DNA of 64,000 nucleotides from Streptomyces sp. NRRL F-5123 (lineage in GTDB: Bacteria > Actinomycetota > Actinomycetes > Streptomycetales > Streptomycetaceae), in the NCBI RefSeq assembly GCF_000721495.1, contig NZ_JOHY01000015.1, positions 1-64,000 on the forward strand. Reading direction: 5' to 3'. The translations under genes and the position numbers were made by a program. The notes beneath the pieces are model-generated. The model did not search any database and had not been told where the DNA came from. It saw only the letters and a list, made by a program, of their open reading frames with translations. Position 1 is the first letter of the stretch, and the number at the start of each line of letters is the position of its first letter. Of this stretch, positions 41,816 to 50,297 are shown piece after piece.

Positions 41816-42886
41816 GTGAATCACCAGGAACGACTCGAAGCCGCCGAGGCACCCTCGATGGCACCGATAGCGACGCTCGAAAGCCTCCGCGAGCACCTGC
41901 AGTGGGCCTTGGAACTCGAACACGCCACCCTGCCGCCCTACCTCTGCGCGCTCTACTCGCTCGATCCGCAGCGGAACCCCGACGCCGTGGAGGCACTCGG
42001 GGGCGTCTTCGTGGAGGAGATGATCCACCTTGCCCTGGCGGCGAACCTCCTCAACGCCGTCGGCGGCCGACCGCGCCTGGACACGCCGGAGTTGCTGCAG
42101 CAGCATCCCCGCACCCTGCCCCACGGCGACCGCTCCCTGCGCCTGTCCCTCCTCCCGTTCGGCCCCGAGGCACTGGAGATGTTCCTGCGGCTGGAGCGGC
42201 CGGCCCCGCCCGCCGCACCGGCCGAGGGCGACGGCTACGAGACGATCGGCCAGTTCTACGACGCCGTAGAGGAGGGGCTGCGCCACCTGTGCACCGAACT
42301 CGGCGAGGCGGCGGTCTTCAGCGGCGACCCGGCCCGCCAGGTCTCCGGCGGTCCCTTCCGTCACACCGGCGGGCAGCTGGCTCCGGTCACCGACCTCGGC
42401 TCGGCCCTGGCGGCGCTGGAGGAGATCGTCGAACAGGGCGAGGGCACGGCGCGGGGCGAAGTGTGGGACGGCGACCGGGACATCTTCCACCCCGAGCGCG
42501 ACGAGGTCTCCCACTACTACCGGTTCCAGGAACTCAAGCTGGGCCGGCGCTACGTGCGCGGTGACACACCGCAGTCCGGCCCCACCGGGGACCCCGTCAC
42601 GCTCGACCCGGCCGGCGTCAGCCCGATGCGCCCCAACCCCCTGGTGGCCGATCACCCGGTGGGCAGCGCCATCCGGTCCGCCCAGGAGGAGTTCAACCGC
42701 ACCTACTGCGGCCTCCTCCAGGTGTTGGAGCAGGCGTTCAACGGCAGCCCGCAGAACCTCGCGGCCGCAACCGGCACGATGTACGCGCTGAAGTCGCAGG
42801 CCCAGGCCCTGATGGCCATGCCGGACGACGACGGGACGACGGCCGGCCCGACCTTCGAGTACGTCGAACCGGAGCAGCGCGGGTGA
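41816..42886 (+). CDS. Ferritin-like (VioB/iminophenyl-pyruvate-synthase-type) protein
   Basis: 356 residues from the GTG at 41816; the longer frame from 41735 would begin at or before the predicted transcript start. Ferritin-like metal ligands appear as ALELEHATLPPYLCALY (Glu, His), EEMIHLALAANLLNAVGG (Glu, His), YDAVEEGLRHL and DEVSHYYRFQEL. SAQEEFNRTYCGLLQVLEQA closes the bundle. Members of this group bind non-heme iron and act in secondary metabolism or oxygen chemistry. The gene converges on LAL copy 2. Confidence 0.8.
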   Translation: MNHQERLEAAEAPSMAPIATLESLREHLQWALELEHATLPPYLCALYSLDPQRNPDAVEALGGVFVEEMIHLALAANLLNAVGGRPRLDTPELLQQHPRTLPHGDRSLRLSLLPFGPEALEMFLRLERPAPPAAPAEGDGYETIGQFYDAVEEGLRHLCTELGEAAVFSGDPARQVSGGPFRHTGGQLAPVTDLGSALAALEEIVEQGEGTARGEVWDGDRDIFHPERDEVSHYYRFQELKLGRRYVRGDTPQSGPTGDPVTLDPAGVSPMRPNPLVADHPVGSAIRSAQEEFNRTYCGLLQVLEQAFNGSPQNLAAATGTMYALKSQAQALMAMPDDDGTTAGPTFEYVEPEQRG

Positions 42887-42938
42887 CCGCCCCCCGGTGA
42901 CCTGCGGGTCCCGTGGCGGGTCCCGTGCGCGCGGAAGG

Positions 42939-45680
42939 TCACAGGGCCGTGCGCAGGAGCCGCCGGGAGGTGATGCCGAGCTTGGCGTACACCTTCCGAA
43001 GATGCCATTCCACGGTGTGCGGGCTGAGGAACAACTGGGCGCCGATCTCGGAATTGGTGAGCCCCTCGCGGGCCAGATGCGCGATCTGGGTCTCCTGGGC
43101 GGTGAGCGTCGCCGTGGTGGCACCGTCGCGCCGGGCCACCGTCTCGCCGGTGGCCCGCAGCTCGCGGACCGCGCGGTCGGCGAACGCGCGCGCACCGAAC
43201 CGTGTGAACAGTGCGTGCGCGTGGCGCAGCTGCTCCCGGGCGTCGGCGCGACGGCCCTCCCGCCGCAACCACTCCCCGTACAGCAGATGCGCCCGGGCCG
43301 TCTCCATCGCGACCCGGGTACGGCCCAGCCGTTCGATCGCGTCCCGGTACAGTTCCTCGGCCGCGCTCCCCTGGCCGAGCAGCGCCCGGCAGCGCGCCTG
43401 GAGGCCCAACGCCCAGTCCGTGGCGGCGGCATCCGTGGTCTCGGTCAGCCGGACCAGCGCGGCCTCGGCCGCGTCGAGCCGGCTGCTGCGCACACCGGCC
43501 TCCACCAGTTCGACCAGGCCCCAGTGAGCCGCGACCAGGTCCTGCGGATGCGCGCTCGCCAGACGTGCCGCGTCGAACGCCTCCTCGTACCTGCCCAGAC
43601 CGTTGTGCAGCACGGCCCGGGCCCGAAGCGCGATGGCCACGCCGATGCCCTCGCCGCGCTTCAGGGCGTCCTCCGTGCTGGCCTCGATCAGCTGAGCGGC
43701 TTCGCCTCCGCGCCCCTGCCAGGCGGCGAGCGTCATCGTGCCGTACGGCGCGAAGCTGCTGCCGACCGCCTCCTGGAGCCGGTCGATCTCCGCTATGAGC
43801 AGTGCCGCGGCGTCCAGTTCACCGGCGCACGTGTGGACGACGACGAGCGAGTTGAGCGCGAGCGGCAACTCGGTCAGCGCGCCGACGGCGCGGGCGGTCC
43901 GCACATGGCGGGCCGCCAACTCCGTCCAGCCCTCGTAGTCCCACATCTCGGCCGTCAGCGCGGAGGCCAGCCACGACCAGCGCAGGACCTCGTCCGGGTC
44001 GGTCTCCCGGCGGAACGCGTGGAGCGCGTCGCGCGAGACGGCGGCCGCGTCGCGGTACCCGCCGGTGAACCGGGTGGCCAAGGCGTCCAGGAGCAGATCG
44101 GCATTGCCCTGCGGCGTCGTGACGGACGGCGACGTCTTCTGCGCTGCCTCCGCCACCTCGCGTACGCTCGCGCCGGAGGCGAGGCGCCCGGCGAACATGG
44201 CGGCCGACAGGCCGTCCAGGAAGGTCTCCCGGGCCAGGCCGACATCGAGGGGCACCAGGCGCCGCGCGGTGGCCAGCAGCAAGGGGAGCGCCTCGTCGAC
44301 GCGGCTGGAGGCGAGGGCGATCCGGGCGTGGACGAGGTCCACGCGTGCCCGGCCGAGGTCGTCCAGGATTCCGCTCTGCGCCAGCGCCAGCAGGTCGCGG
44401 GCCGCGGTGGGCGCACCGGCGCGGAGTTTCGCCTGCGCCGCGGCGAGCGCACGAGTCGCCTTGCGCCGCGGGTCGGGCGTCAGCACGGCCGCGTGCGCGA
44501 GGAAGGCGGCCGCCGCGGCGGTGCCGCCGCGCGCCATCGCCCGCTCGGCCGACGACTCCAGTTCGGCGGCGATCGCCTCGTCCGGCAGCACCGTCGCCCG
44601 CGCCAGGTGCCAGGCGCGGCGGTCGGGGTCGAGGACGGGGTCGGTCACCTTCGCCAGGACACCGTGGACCTCCCGCAACTCCACGAGCCCGGCCGACCGG
44701 TAGATCGCCGAGCGCAGGAGCGGATGCCGGAAGCGCACCAGGGGCCCGATGTCGAGCAACCCCGCCCTCACCGCCGGGCCGGCCGCGTCCTGGCCGATGT
44801 CCAGCCGCCCGGCGGCACGCCTGAGCAGCGTCGCGTCACCGACCGGCTCGGCGGCGGCCACCAGCAGCAGTCGCTGCGTGGCCGACGGCAGCGAGCGGAC
44901 CCGCGCGAGGTAGTTGCGCTCGATTCGGCCGGTCACCGGTCCGGGACCGGGCAGGCCGAGCCCGCCGGCCGGTTCCGGACCGACCTGGCCGTGCGGGAGT
45001 TCCAGCAGCGCGAGGGGGTTGCCGTGTGCTTCGGCGAGGATGCGTTCGCGGATCCGCTCGTCCATCGGGCCGTCCGCCGCCGCGTCCAGCAGCGCGCGGG
45101 CGTCGGTGTCGCCGAGGCCGTCGAGCGTCAGCTCGGGCAGACCGGAGAAATCGTCGCGTCCCCGCTGCTCGCGGGAGGCGAACACCAGCGCCAGCGGTTC
45201 GGCGAGCATCCGGCGCGCCACGAAGGCCAGCGTCTGGGCGGACACCCGGTCGAGCCACTGCGCGTCGTCCACGAGGCAGAACAGCGGCTGCTCCGCAGCC
45301 ACGTCGGTCAGTAGTCCGAGTACGGCCAGACCGACCAGGAACCTGTCGGGAGGCGGACCGGTGCTCACCCCGAACGCCGTGGACAGCGCTTCCGCCTGCG
45401 GAGGCGGCAGGGAGCCGGCGCGATCGAGGAACGGGGCGCACAGCTGGTGCAGTCCTGCGAACGGGAGCTCCATCTCCGACTCGGCGCCCGCCCCGCGCGC
45501 GACGCGGTGCTCCGCGGCGTGCGCCGCGAGGTGATCCAGCAGAGCGGACTTCCCGATTCCGGCATCGCCGCGCAGGACCAGTACGGCGCTGCGTCCGTTC
45601 TCGACGTCCGAGACCAGCCCTTCGAGCGTCCGGCACTCGCGGCGCCGGCCACGCAGCCGCTCCGGACCGTCCCCACTCAC
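42939..45680 (-). CDS. LAL-type LuxR regulator, copy 2
   Basis: 913 residues from the GTG at 45680. Walker A GDAGIGKS at 38-45; Walker B LFCLVDDAQWLD near 128-139. A long helical repeat region; C-terminal LuxR domain LTAQETQIAHLAREGLTNSE and LSPHTVEWHLRKVYAKLG. It shares the architecture and much local wording (SEMELPFAGLHQLCAPF) with copies 1 and 3, so the three arose by duplication. It is flanked by the ferritin-like gene and divergent from the aldehyde dehydrogenase gene. No ECF41-type site precedes it. Confidence 0.88.
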   Translation of the reverse strand: MSGDGPERLRGRRRECRTLEGLVSDVENGRSAVLVLRGDAGIGKSALLDHLAAHAAEHRVARGAGAESEMELPFAGLHQLCAPFLDRAGSLPPPQAEALSTAFGVSTGPPPDRFLVGLAVLGLLTDVAAEQPLFCLVDDAQWLDRVSAQTLAFVARRMLAEPLALVFASREQRGRDDFSGLPELTLDGLGDTDARALLDAAADGPMDERIRERILAEAHGNPLALLELPHGQVGPEPAGGLGLPGPGPVTGRIERNYLARVRSLPSATQRLLLVAAAEPVGDATLLRRAAGRLDIGQDAAGPAVRAGLLDIGPLVRFRHPLLRSAIYRSAGLVELREVHGVLAKVTDPVLDPDRRAWHLARATVLPDEAIAAELESSAERAMARGGTAAAAAFLAHAAVLTPDPRRKATRALAAAQAKLRAGAPTAARDLLALAQSGILDDLGRARVDLVHARIALASSRVDEALPLLLATARRLVPLDVGLARETFLDGLSAAMFAGRLASGASVREVAEAAQKTSPSVTTPQGNADLLLDALATRFTGGYRDAAAVSRDALHAFRRETDPDEVLRWSWLASALTAEMWDYEGWTELAARHVRTARAVGALTELPLALNSLVVVHTCAGELDAAALLIAEIDRLQEAVGSSFAPYGTMTLAAWQGRGGEAAQLIEASTEDALKRGEGIGVAIALRARAVLHNGLGRYEEAFDAARLASAHPQDLVAAHWGLVELVEAGVRSSRLDAAEAALVRLTETTDAAATDWALGLQARCRALLGQGSAAEELYRDAIERLGRTRVAMETARAHLLYGEWLRREGRRADAREQLRHAHALFTRFGARAFADRAVRELRATGETVARRDGATTATLTAQETQIAHLAREGLTNSEIGAQLFLSPHTVEWHLRKVYAKLGITSRRLLRTAL

Positions 45681-45840
45681 GCTGCACCCTGCACGCGGGG
45701 AGCATAACAACAGCGCGAGCAGTGTCTGCGCCGGTAGCGGGCGGGTGCGGACCAGCGGCCAGGGACGCCCCGCGGGTGACGCGGATCATGGGCACGGGAG
45801 GGCATGGATGCCCGATGCCCGGCGATGTTCTCTTGGCGGC

Positions 45841-47274
45841 ATGAACGCACACTCGCAGTTTCCCTTCCCGGCTCCGTCCCACTGGATCGGCGGCCGCGCC
45901 GTCCGCGGGTCCGGGCCGCTCATCGACGTGGTGAACCCCGCCGACGCATCGGTCATCGCCACCGTGCACGAGGGCACGGCCGAAGACGTGGACATGGCGG
46001 TGGACGCCGCGCTCGCCGCCCTCCCCGGATGGGCGTCGACGTCCCCGCAGCACCGTGCGGACGTCATGCGACGCCTGGCCGAGGGCCTGCAGCAGCACAG
46101 CGAGGAACTGGCGGCCACCATCACCGCGGAGATGGGCGCCCCGATCGCCTTCTCCCGGCAGGCGCAGGTGGGTTTCCCGGTCGCCTCGACCCTGGCCGCG
46201 ATCGCCGCGGCCGAGCAGTTCACATGGACGGCCGAGGTCGAGAACTCGCTCGTCGTCCGCGAGCCCATAGGCGTGGTGGGGGCCATCACCCCGTGGAACT
46301 TCCCGCTCCAGCAGCTGGTGACCAAGGTCGTCCCCGCGATGCTGGCGGGCAACAGCGTCGTCCTCAAACCCTCTGAGCTCTCTCCTCTCAGCGCCCGGGC
46401 GTTCGCGGAGATCGCCACCGAGGCGGGTCTCCCGGACGGTGTGTTCAACGTCGTGCAGGGCACCGGTCTGGTGGTCGGTGAGGCCCTCGCCCGCCACCCG
46501 AAGATCGACATGATCTCGTTCACCGGGTCCACGCGCGCCGGCCGGAGCGTCTCCGTCGCTGCCTCTGCCACCGTCAAGCGGGTCGCCCTCGAACTGGGCG
46601 GCAAGGCGGCCCACATCATCCTCCCCGAGGCCGACCTCGACTCCGCCGTCACCCGTGGACTGTCGTTCGCCTGGGCCAACGGCGGTCAGGCCTGCGGGGC
46701 ATACGTGCGGATGCTCGTGCCCGAGAGTCTCCAGGAGACCGTGGTCGACAAGCTCAGGGCAGCGGCCGAGGAATACGTCGTCGGTGATCCGGCCGACGAG
46801 GGCACGCGGATCGGCCCGCTCGCCTCGGAGACCCAGCGCCGGCGCGTCGACGACTACATCCGGCGTGGCATCGCCGACGGCGCCACGCTCGTGGTCGGCG
46901 GCCCCGGCCGGCCGGAGGGCTTCGAGACCGGCGCCTACGTCAGGCCCACGATCTTCTCCGACGTCGACCCGGAGTCGGTCATTGCCCAGGAGGAGATCTT
47001 CGGCCCCGTCCTCGTTGTCATCCCGTACGTGGACGACGAGCACGCCGTTGAGATCGCCAACGGGACGATCTACGGGCTGAACGCCGCGGTGACCGGTGAC
47101 GAGGAGCACGCCATGGCGATCGCCCGGCGCCTGCGCGTCGGCCAGGTCGACGTCAATGGCGGACAGCACAACTTCCAGGCCCCGTTCGGCGGGTACAAGC
47201 AGTCCGGCAACGGACGGGAGATGGGCCGTGCCGGTCTCGAGGAGTTCCTCGAGACCAAGGCCATCACCCGCTGA
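45841..47274 (+). CDS. NAD(P)-dependent aldehyde dehydrogenase
   Basis: 477 residues. Oxyanion Asn in TPWNFPLQQL, general base Glu251 in LELGGKAAHI, nucleophile Cys285 in NGGQACGAYVR, cofactor Glu in EEIFGPVL. The overall length matches the family. It oxidises an aldehyde to the acid; substrate unknown. The ribosome site is weak. It is followed after 90 bases by an XRE/MmyB-type regulator, a common pairing for locally controlled oxidoreductases. Confidence 0.9.
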   Translation: MNAHSQFPFPAPSHWIGGRAVRGSGPLIDVVNPADASVIATVHEGTAEDVDMAVDAALAALPGWASTSPQHRADVMRRLAEGLQQHSEELAATITAEMGAPIAFSRQAQVGFPVASTLAAIAAAEQFTWTAEVENSLVVREPIGVVGAITPWNFPLQQLVTKVVPAMLAGNSVVLKPSELSPLSARAFAEIATEAGLPDGVFNVVQGTGLVVGEALARHPKIDMISFTGSTRAGRSVSVAASATVKRVALELGGKAAHIILPEADLDSAVTRGLSFAWANGGQACGAYVRMLVPESLQETVVDKLRAAAEEYVVGDPADEGTRIGPLASETQRRRVDDYIRRGIADGATLVVGGPGRPEGFETGAYVRPTIFSDVDPESVIAQEEIFGPVLVVIPYVDDEHAVEIANGTIYGLNAAVTGDEEHAMAIARRLRVGQVDVNGGQHNFQAPFGGYKQSGNGREMGRAGLEEFLETKAITR

Positions 47275-47364
47275 CACAGGCAGCACGGCACACTGTTCCG
47301 GGGAATCAGCGCCTTCTTTGCACTGTTCACACGGCGACGGTGTGATCCGTGAGGAAGGACGACC

Positions 47365-48234
47365 ATGGCGGACCGGGCGGCATTGGCAGCCTTCCTGCGG
47401 GCGCGCCGCGAGGCCCTCCAGCCGGAGGACGTCGGGCTGCCCCGCGGCCGTCGCCGGCGTACCGGCGGGCTACGCCGCGAGGAGGTCGCGGCACTCTGCG
47501 ACATGTCGGTGGACTACTACAGCCGGCTGGAGCAGCCGCGCGGCCCCCGCCCCTCGGAACAGATGCTCGCCGCCATGGCCCGCGGACTGCACCTGTCCAT
47601 GGAGGAACGCGACCTCCTCTTCCAGCTCGCCGGTCACGCCCTGCCGCACCGCGTGTGGCGCGGCGACCACATCGATCCAGGGATGATGCGCATCCTGGAC
47701 CGCCTCGAGGACACCCCCGCCCAGGTGATGAACCACCTGGGCGAGACCCTGAGGCTGACGCGTCCGGCGAGGGCGCTGCTGGGTGACCAGACCGCCTACA
47801 CCGGACTCGCACGCAGCGCCCACTACCGCTGGTTCACCGACCCGGCCTCCCGCCTGGTCCATCCCGAGAGCGACCATGCCGAGCTGAGCCGGCTGATGGT
47901 GGCGGACCTCCACAGCGCCTCCGTGCGCGGCGGCGGCGACCCCCGTGCCGCCGCACTCGTGGACACGCTGACCAGGGACAGCCCCGAGTTCGCCGGCATC
48001 TGGCGCGAGCGCCCGGTCCTCGGGCCATCCTGCGTCGCCAAACGCTTCCGGCACCCGCAGATCGGGACGCTCGAACTGCACTGCCAGACCCTGGTCGACC
48101 CCGACCACTCCCAGCGGCTCGTGGTCTACACCGCGACACCGGGCACCGAGAGCCACACCAGCCTGAGGCTGCTGTCCCTCCTGCCGGTCGCGGAGGAAAC
48201 GCCCGTCCCGGGCGAAGGGGCGCCGACGTCGTAG
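47365..48234 (+). CDS. XRE-family regulator with MmyB-like ligand domain
   Basis: 289 residues; GAGGAAGGA precedes the ATG. Helix-turn-helix at about 30-75 (GGLRREEVAALCDMSVDYYS, RLEQPRGPRPSEQML). The C-terminal PAS-like MmyB domain runs from LEDTPAQVMNHLGETLRLTR through YRWFTDPASRLVHPE to LELHCQTLVDPDHSQRLVVY. Such proteins often repress a neighbouring dehydrogenase gene in response to a fatty-acid or small hydrophobic ligand. Here the likely target is the aldehyde dehydrogenase (inference). Confidence 0.85.
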   Translation: MADRAALAAFLRARREALQPEDVGLPRGRRRRTGGLRREEVAALCDMSVDYYSRLEQPRGPRPSEQMLAAMARGLHLSMEERDLLFQLAGHALPHRVWRGDHIDPGMMRILDRLEDTPAQVMNHLGETLRLTRPARALLGDQTAYTGLARSAHYRWFTDPASRLVHPESDHAELSRLMVADLHSASVRGGGDPRAAALVDTLTRDSPEFAGIWRERPVLGPSCVAKRFRHPQIGTLELHCQTLVDPDHSQRLVVYTATPGTESHTSLRLLSLLPVAEETPVPGEGAPTS

Positions 48235-48352
48235 GCGGGCACCGCCGGGATCAGGCCCTGCGGCGCGCGGTGGAAGGCATCAGCGACTCGGTGCTCTCGG
48301 AGCGGCTCTTTGAACTGCCCGGCGCGGCAGCCGGGGCTGGGCCGGCAGGTGC

Positions 48353-50083
48353 TCATTCCGGCCACCCGGCGTCGGCTGCGACGTCCTGCATCAACTCGGC
48401 GATGTCGGTGGGGATGGGCGGCACAGGCTCGCGGCGCACCCCGGTCACCGGGGACCACACCAGATTGACCTGCAGGTCCGGGTCGGCGTCGGGGTGGTCG
48501 GACCGGTGGTGACAGCCCCGTGTCTCCCGGCGCTCCAGCGCACACTCGAGTGTCGCGCGAGCGGCGAGAACGGTGGACCTGAGGTCGCAGGCGTACGCGA
48601 GTTCCTGGAAACCGCCGATGTCGATGTGCACTCCCGCGTACCACATTCGGCCCTCGATCTCGTCGAGCCGATCGAGTCCGGCCGTGAGCCCGGCCTCGTC
48701 CCGCACGGCACCGGCGTGCTCGGTCATCAGACGGCGCACCGACCGGAGCAGGGCGCGGACGTCCTGATCGCCGTCGCCGGCCAGCAGCCGGTTCACGTCC
48801 GCCTCCGCGGCGCGAACCGCTGCCTGCGACCGGTGCAGGGAGGTGAGCCCGGCCGAGTACTCCGCCGCGGCCCGGCCGGCGATGCGGCCGTAGACGAGCA
48901 GTTCGATCAGGGAGTTCTCCTCCAACCGGCCCGCGCCGTGCAGTCCACTGGCCGCCTCCCCGATCACGTAGAGCCCGTTGACATCGGTGCTGTGGTCCTC
49001 GGGCCGGACCCAGACCCCGCCCAGCGAGTACTGCGCGGTCGGCGCGACCTCGATCGGGTCCTGGGCGATGTCGAGCATCTGCAGTTCCCACAGGGTCTGG
49101 TGCACCCGCGGCAGTCGGGTCAGCACCGTCTCACGCGGCAGGTGGGACACGTCGAGCCACACGCCGCCGTTCTGGGTGCCGCGGCCCTCCTTGATCTCCG
49201 TGGAGGACGCCAGCGCGACGCTGTCCCGGCTACCGAGCTCCATCCGATCGGCGTCGTAGCGTGCCATGAAGCGCTCACCACGGTTGTTGAGCAGGACCCC
49301 GCCCTCGCTGCGGACCGCCTCGCTGACGAGCACGCCGGCCGCGTTCTCCGGCCCGATCAGCCCCAAAGGGTGGAACTGCACCAGCTCGGGGTTCCGCAGC
49401 CGGGCACCGGCCTCGACGGCGAGGCGGAAGGCGTCACCGGTGTTCTCGTGGCGCCCCGAGGACGTGCGCTGCCAGATGCGCGTGTGCCCGCCGGTCGCGA
49501 GGATCACCGAGTCGGCGTGCACCACGTAGTGGGACCCGTCGACGAGGTCGAATCCGTAGGCGCCGAACACGGTCCGGTCGTCGACCAGCAGCTGGGTGAC
49601 GTACACGCTGGACAGGACGGGAATCGCGAGTTGCCGCGCACGTTCGCGGAGGGCTCGGTGCACCTCCACGCCGGTGTATTCGCCGTCGAACGCGCCGAGT
49701 CGGTACGTGAGGTCGGCCGACCGGTGCCGGACGGACCCGCCGTGACCCTGGTGGTCGAGGCCCGTGCTGTGGCGCCCCACGTCGTGGAAGCCGTGCCCCG
49801 CGTACTGGGCCACGACCTGCGCGGTGCGCGGGTCGGCCAGCAGGCTTCCCTCGCGCAGCGTGTCGGCCGCATGCCGTTCCCACGTGTCCCCCCGGCTGCT
49901 GGTGGCGGGCGCACGCCCGAACCCTCCTCGCGCCGTGATCGTGCGCAGGTTCCCCGCCGTGCGCTTGACCACCGCGAGGACCGCGACACCGGCCTCGGCG
50001 ACTTCGATGGCCGCCCGGAGGCCTTCCCTACCAGCCCCCACCACGAGTACGGACGTGGCGAGTTGGTGTCCGAGCGAAGACAA
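48353..50083 (-). CDS. SdhA/NadB-like flavoprotein paralogue with altered active site
   Basis: 576 residues, exactly the length of the paralogue at 22028-23758. The start is a TTG at 50083 five bases after AGGAGG, giving MSSLGHQLATSVLVVGAGRE. The sequence aligns without gaps at the sites checked. His47 (FAD-linking position) is Arg (LRTITARGG), catalytic His351 is Gln (TAQYSLGG), and RLGGNSL has become RLEENSL. QFHP and the Arg in SEAVRSEGG remain. It has probably lost or changed fumarate/succinate chemistry. Its own ECF41-type promoter is perfect, so expression seems to be maintained. Confidence 0.82.
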   Translation of the reverse strand: MSSLGHQLATSVLVVGAGREGLRAAIEVAEAGVAVLAVVKRTAGNLRTITARGGFGRAPATSSRGDTWERHAADTLREGSLLADPRTAQVVAQYAGHGFHDVGRHSTGLDHQGHGGSVRHRSADLTYRLGAFDGEYTGVEVHRALRERARQLAIPVLSSVYVTQLLVDDRTVFGAYGFDLVDGSHYVVHADSVILATGGHTRIWQRTSSGRHENTGDAFRLAVEAGARLRNPELVQFHPLGLIGPENAAGVLVSEAVRSEGGVLLNNRGERFMARYDADRMELGSRDSVALASSTEIKEGRGTQNGGVWLDVSHLPRETVLTRLPRVHQTLWELQMLDIAQDPIEVAPTAQYSLGGVWVRPEDHSTDVNGLYVIGEAASGLHGAGRLEENSLIELLVYGRIAGRAAAEYSAGLTSLHRSQAAVRAAEADVNRLLAGDGDQDVRALLRSVRRLMTEHAGAVRDEAGLTAGLDRLDEIEGRMWYAGVHIDIGGFQELAYACDLRSTVLAARATLECALERRETRGCHHRSDHPDADPDLQVNLVWSPVTGVRREPVPPIPTDIAELMQDVAADAGWPE

Positions 50084-50126
50084 CGGGACCTCCTGTGACG
50101 GCGGACGCTTGACGTAGGCAGTACTC

Positions 50127-50153
50127 GACCGGACAGGGGGCTCGTTTGTGACA
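50127..50153 (-). promoter_or_regulatory. ECF41-type promoter of the flavoprotein paralogue
   Basis: -35 TGTCACA at 50147-50153, 16-bp spacer, -10 GGTC at 50127-50130 (minus strand), 44 bases before the TTG start. Confidence 0.8.
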
Positions 50154-50297
50154 ACCCCGGAGCGCTTCCCGGCGTGGAGTGCGTCACAACATCTGGACAC
50201 AATGTGTGGACACCGACCCGGGTATCGTGGCAAGGATCGTTCCGGCAACCGTTGAGGGGGGCGTTCCGTCCCCGGATTCCCGAAGGAGCCACGTCTC

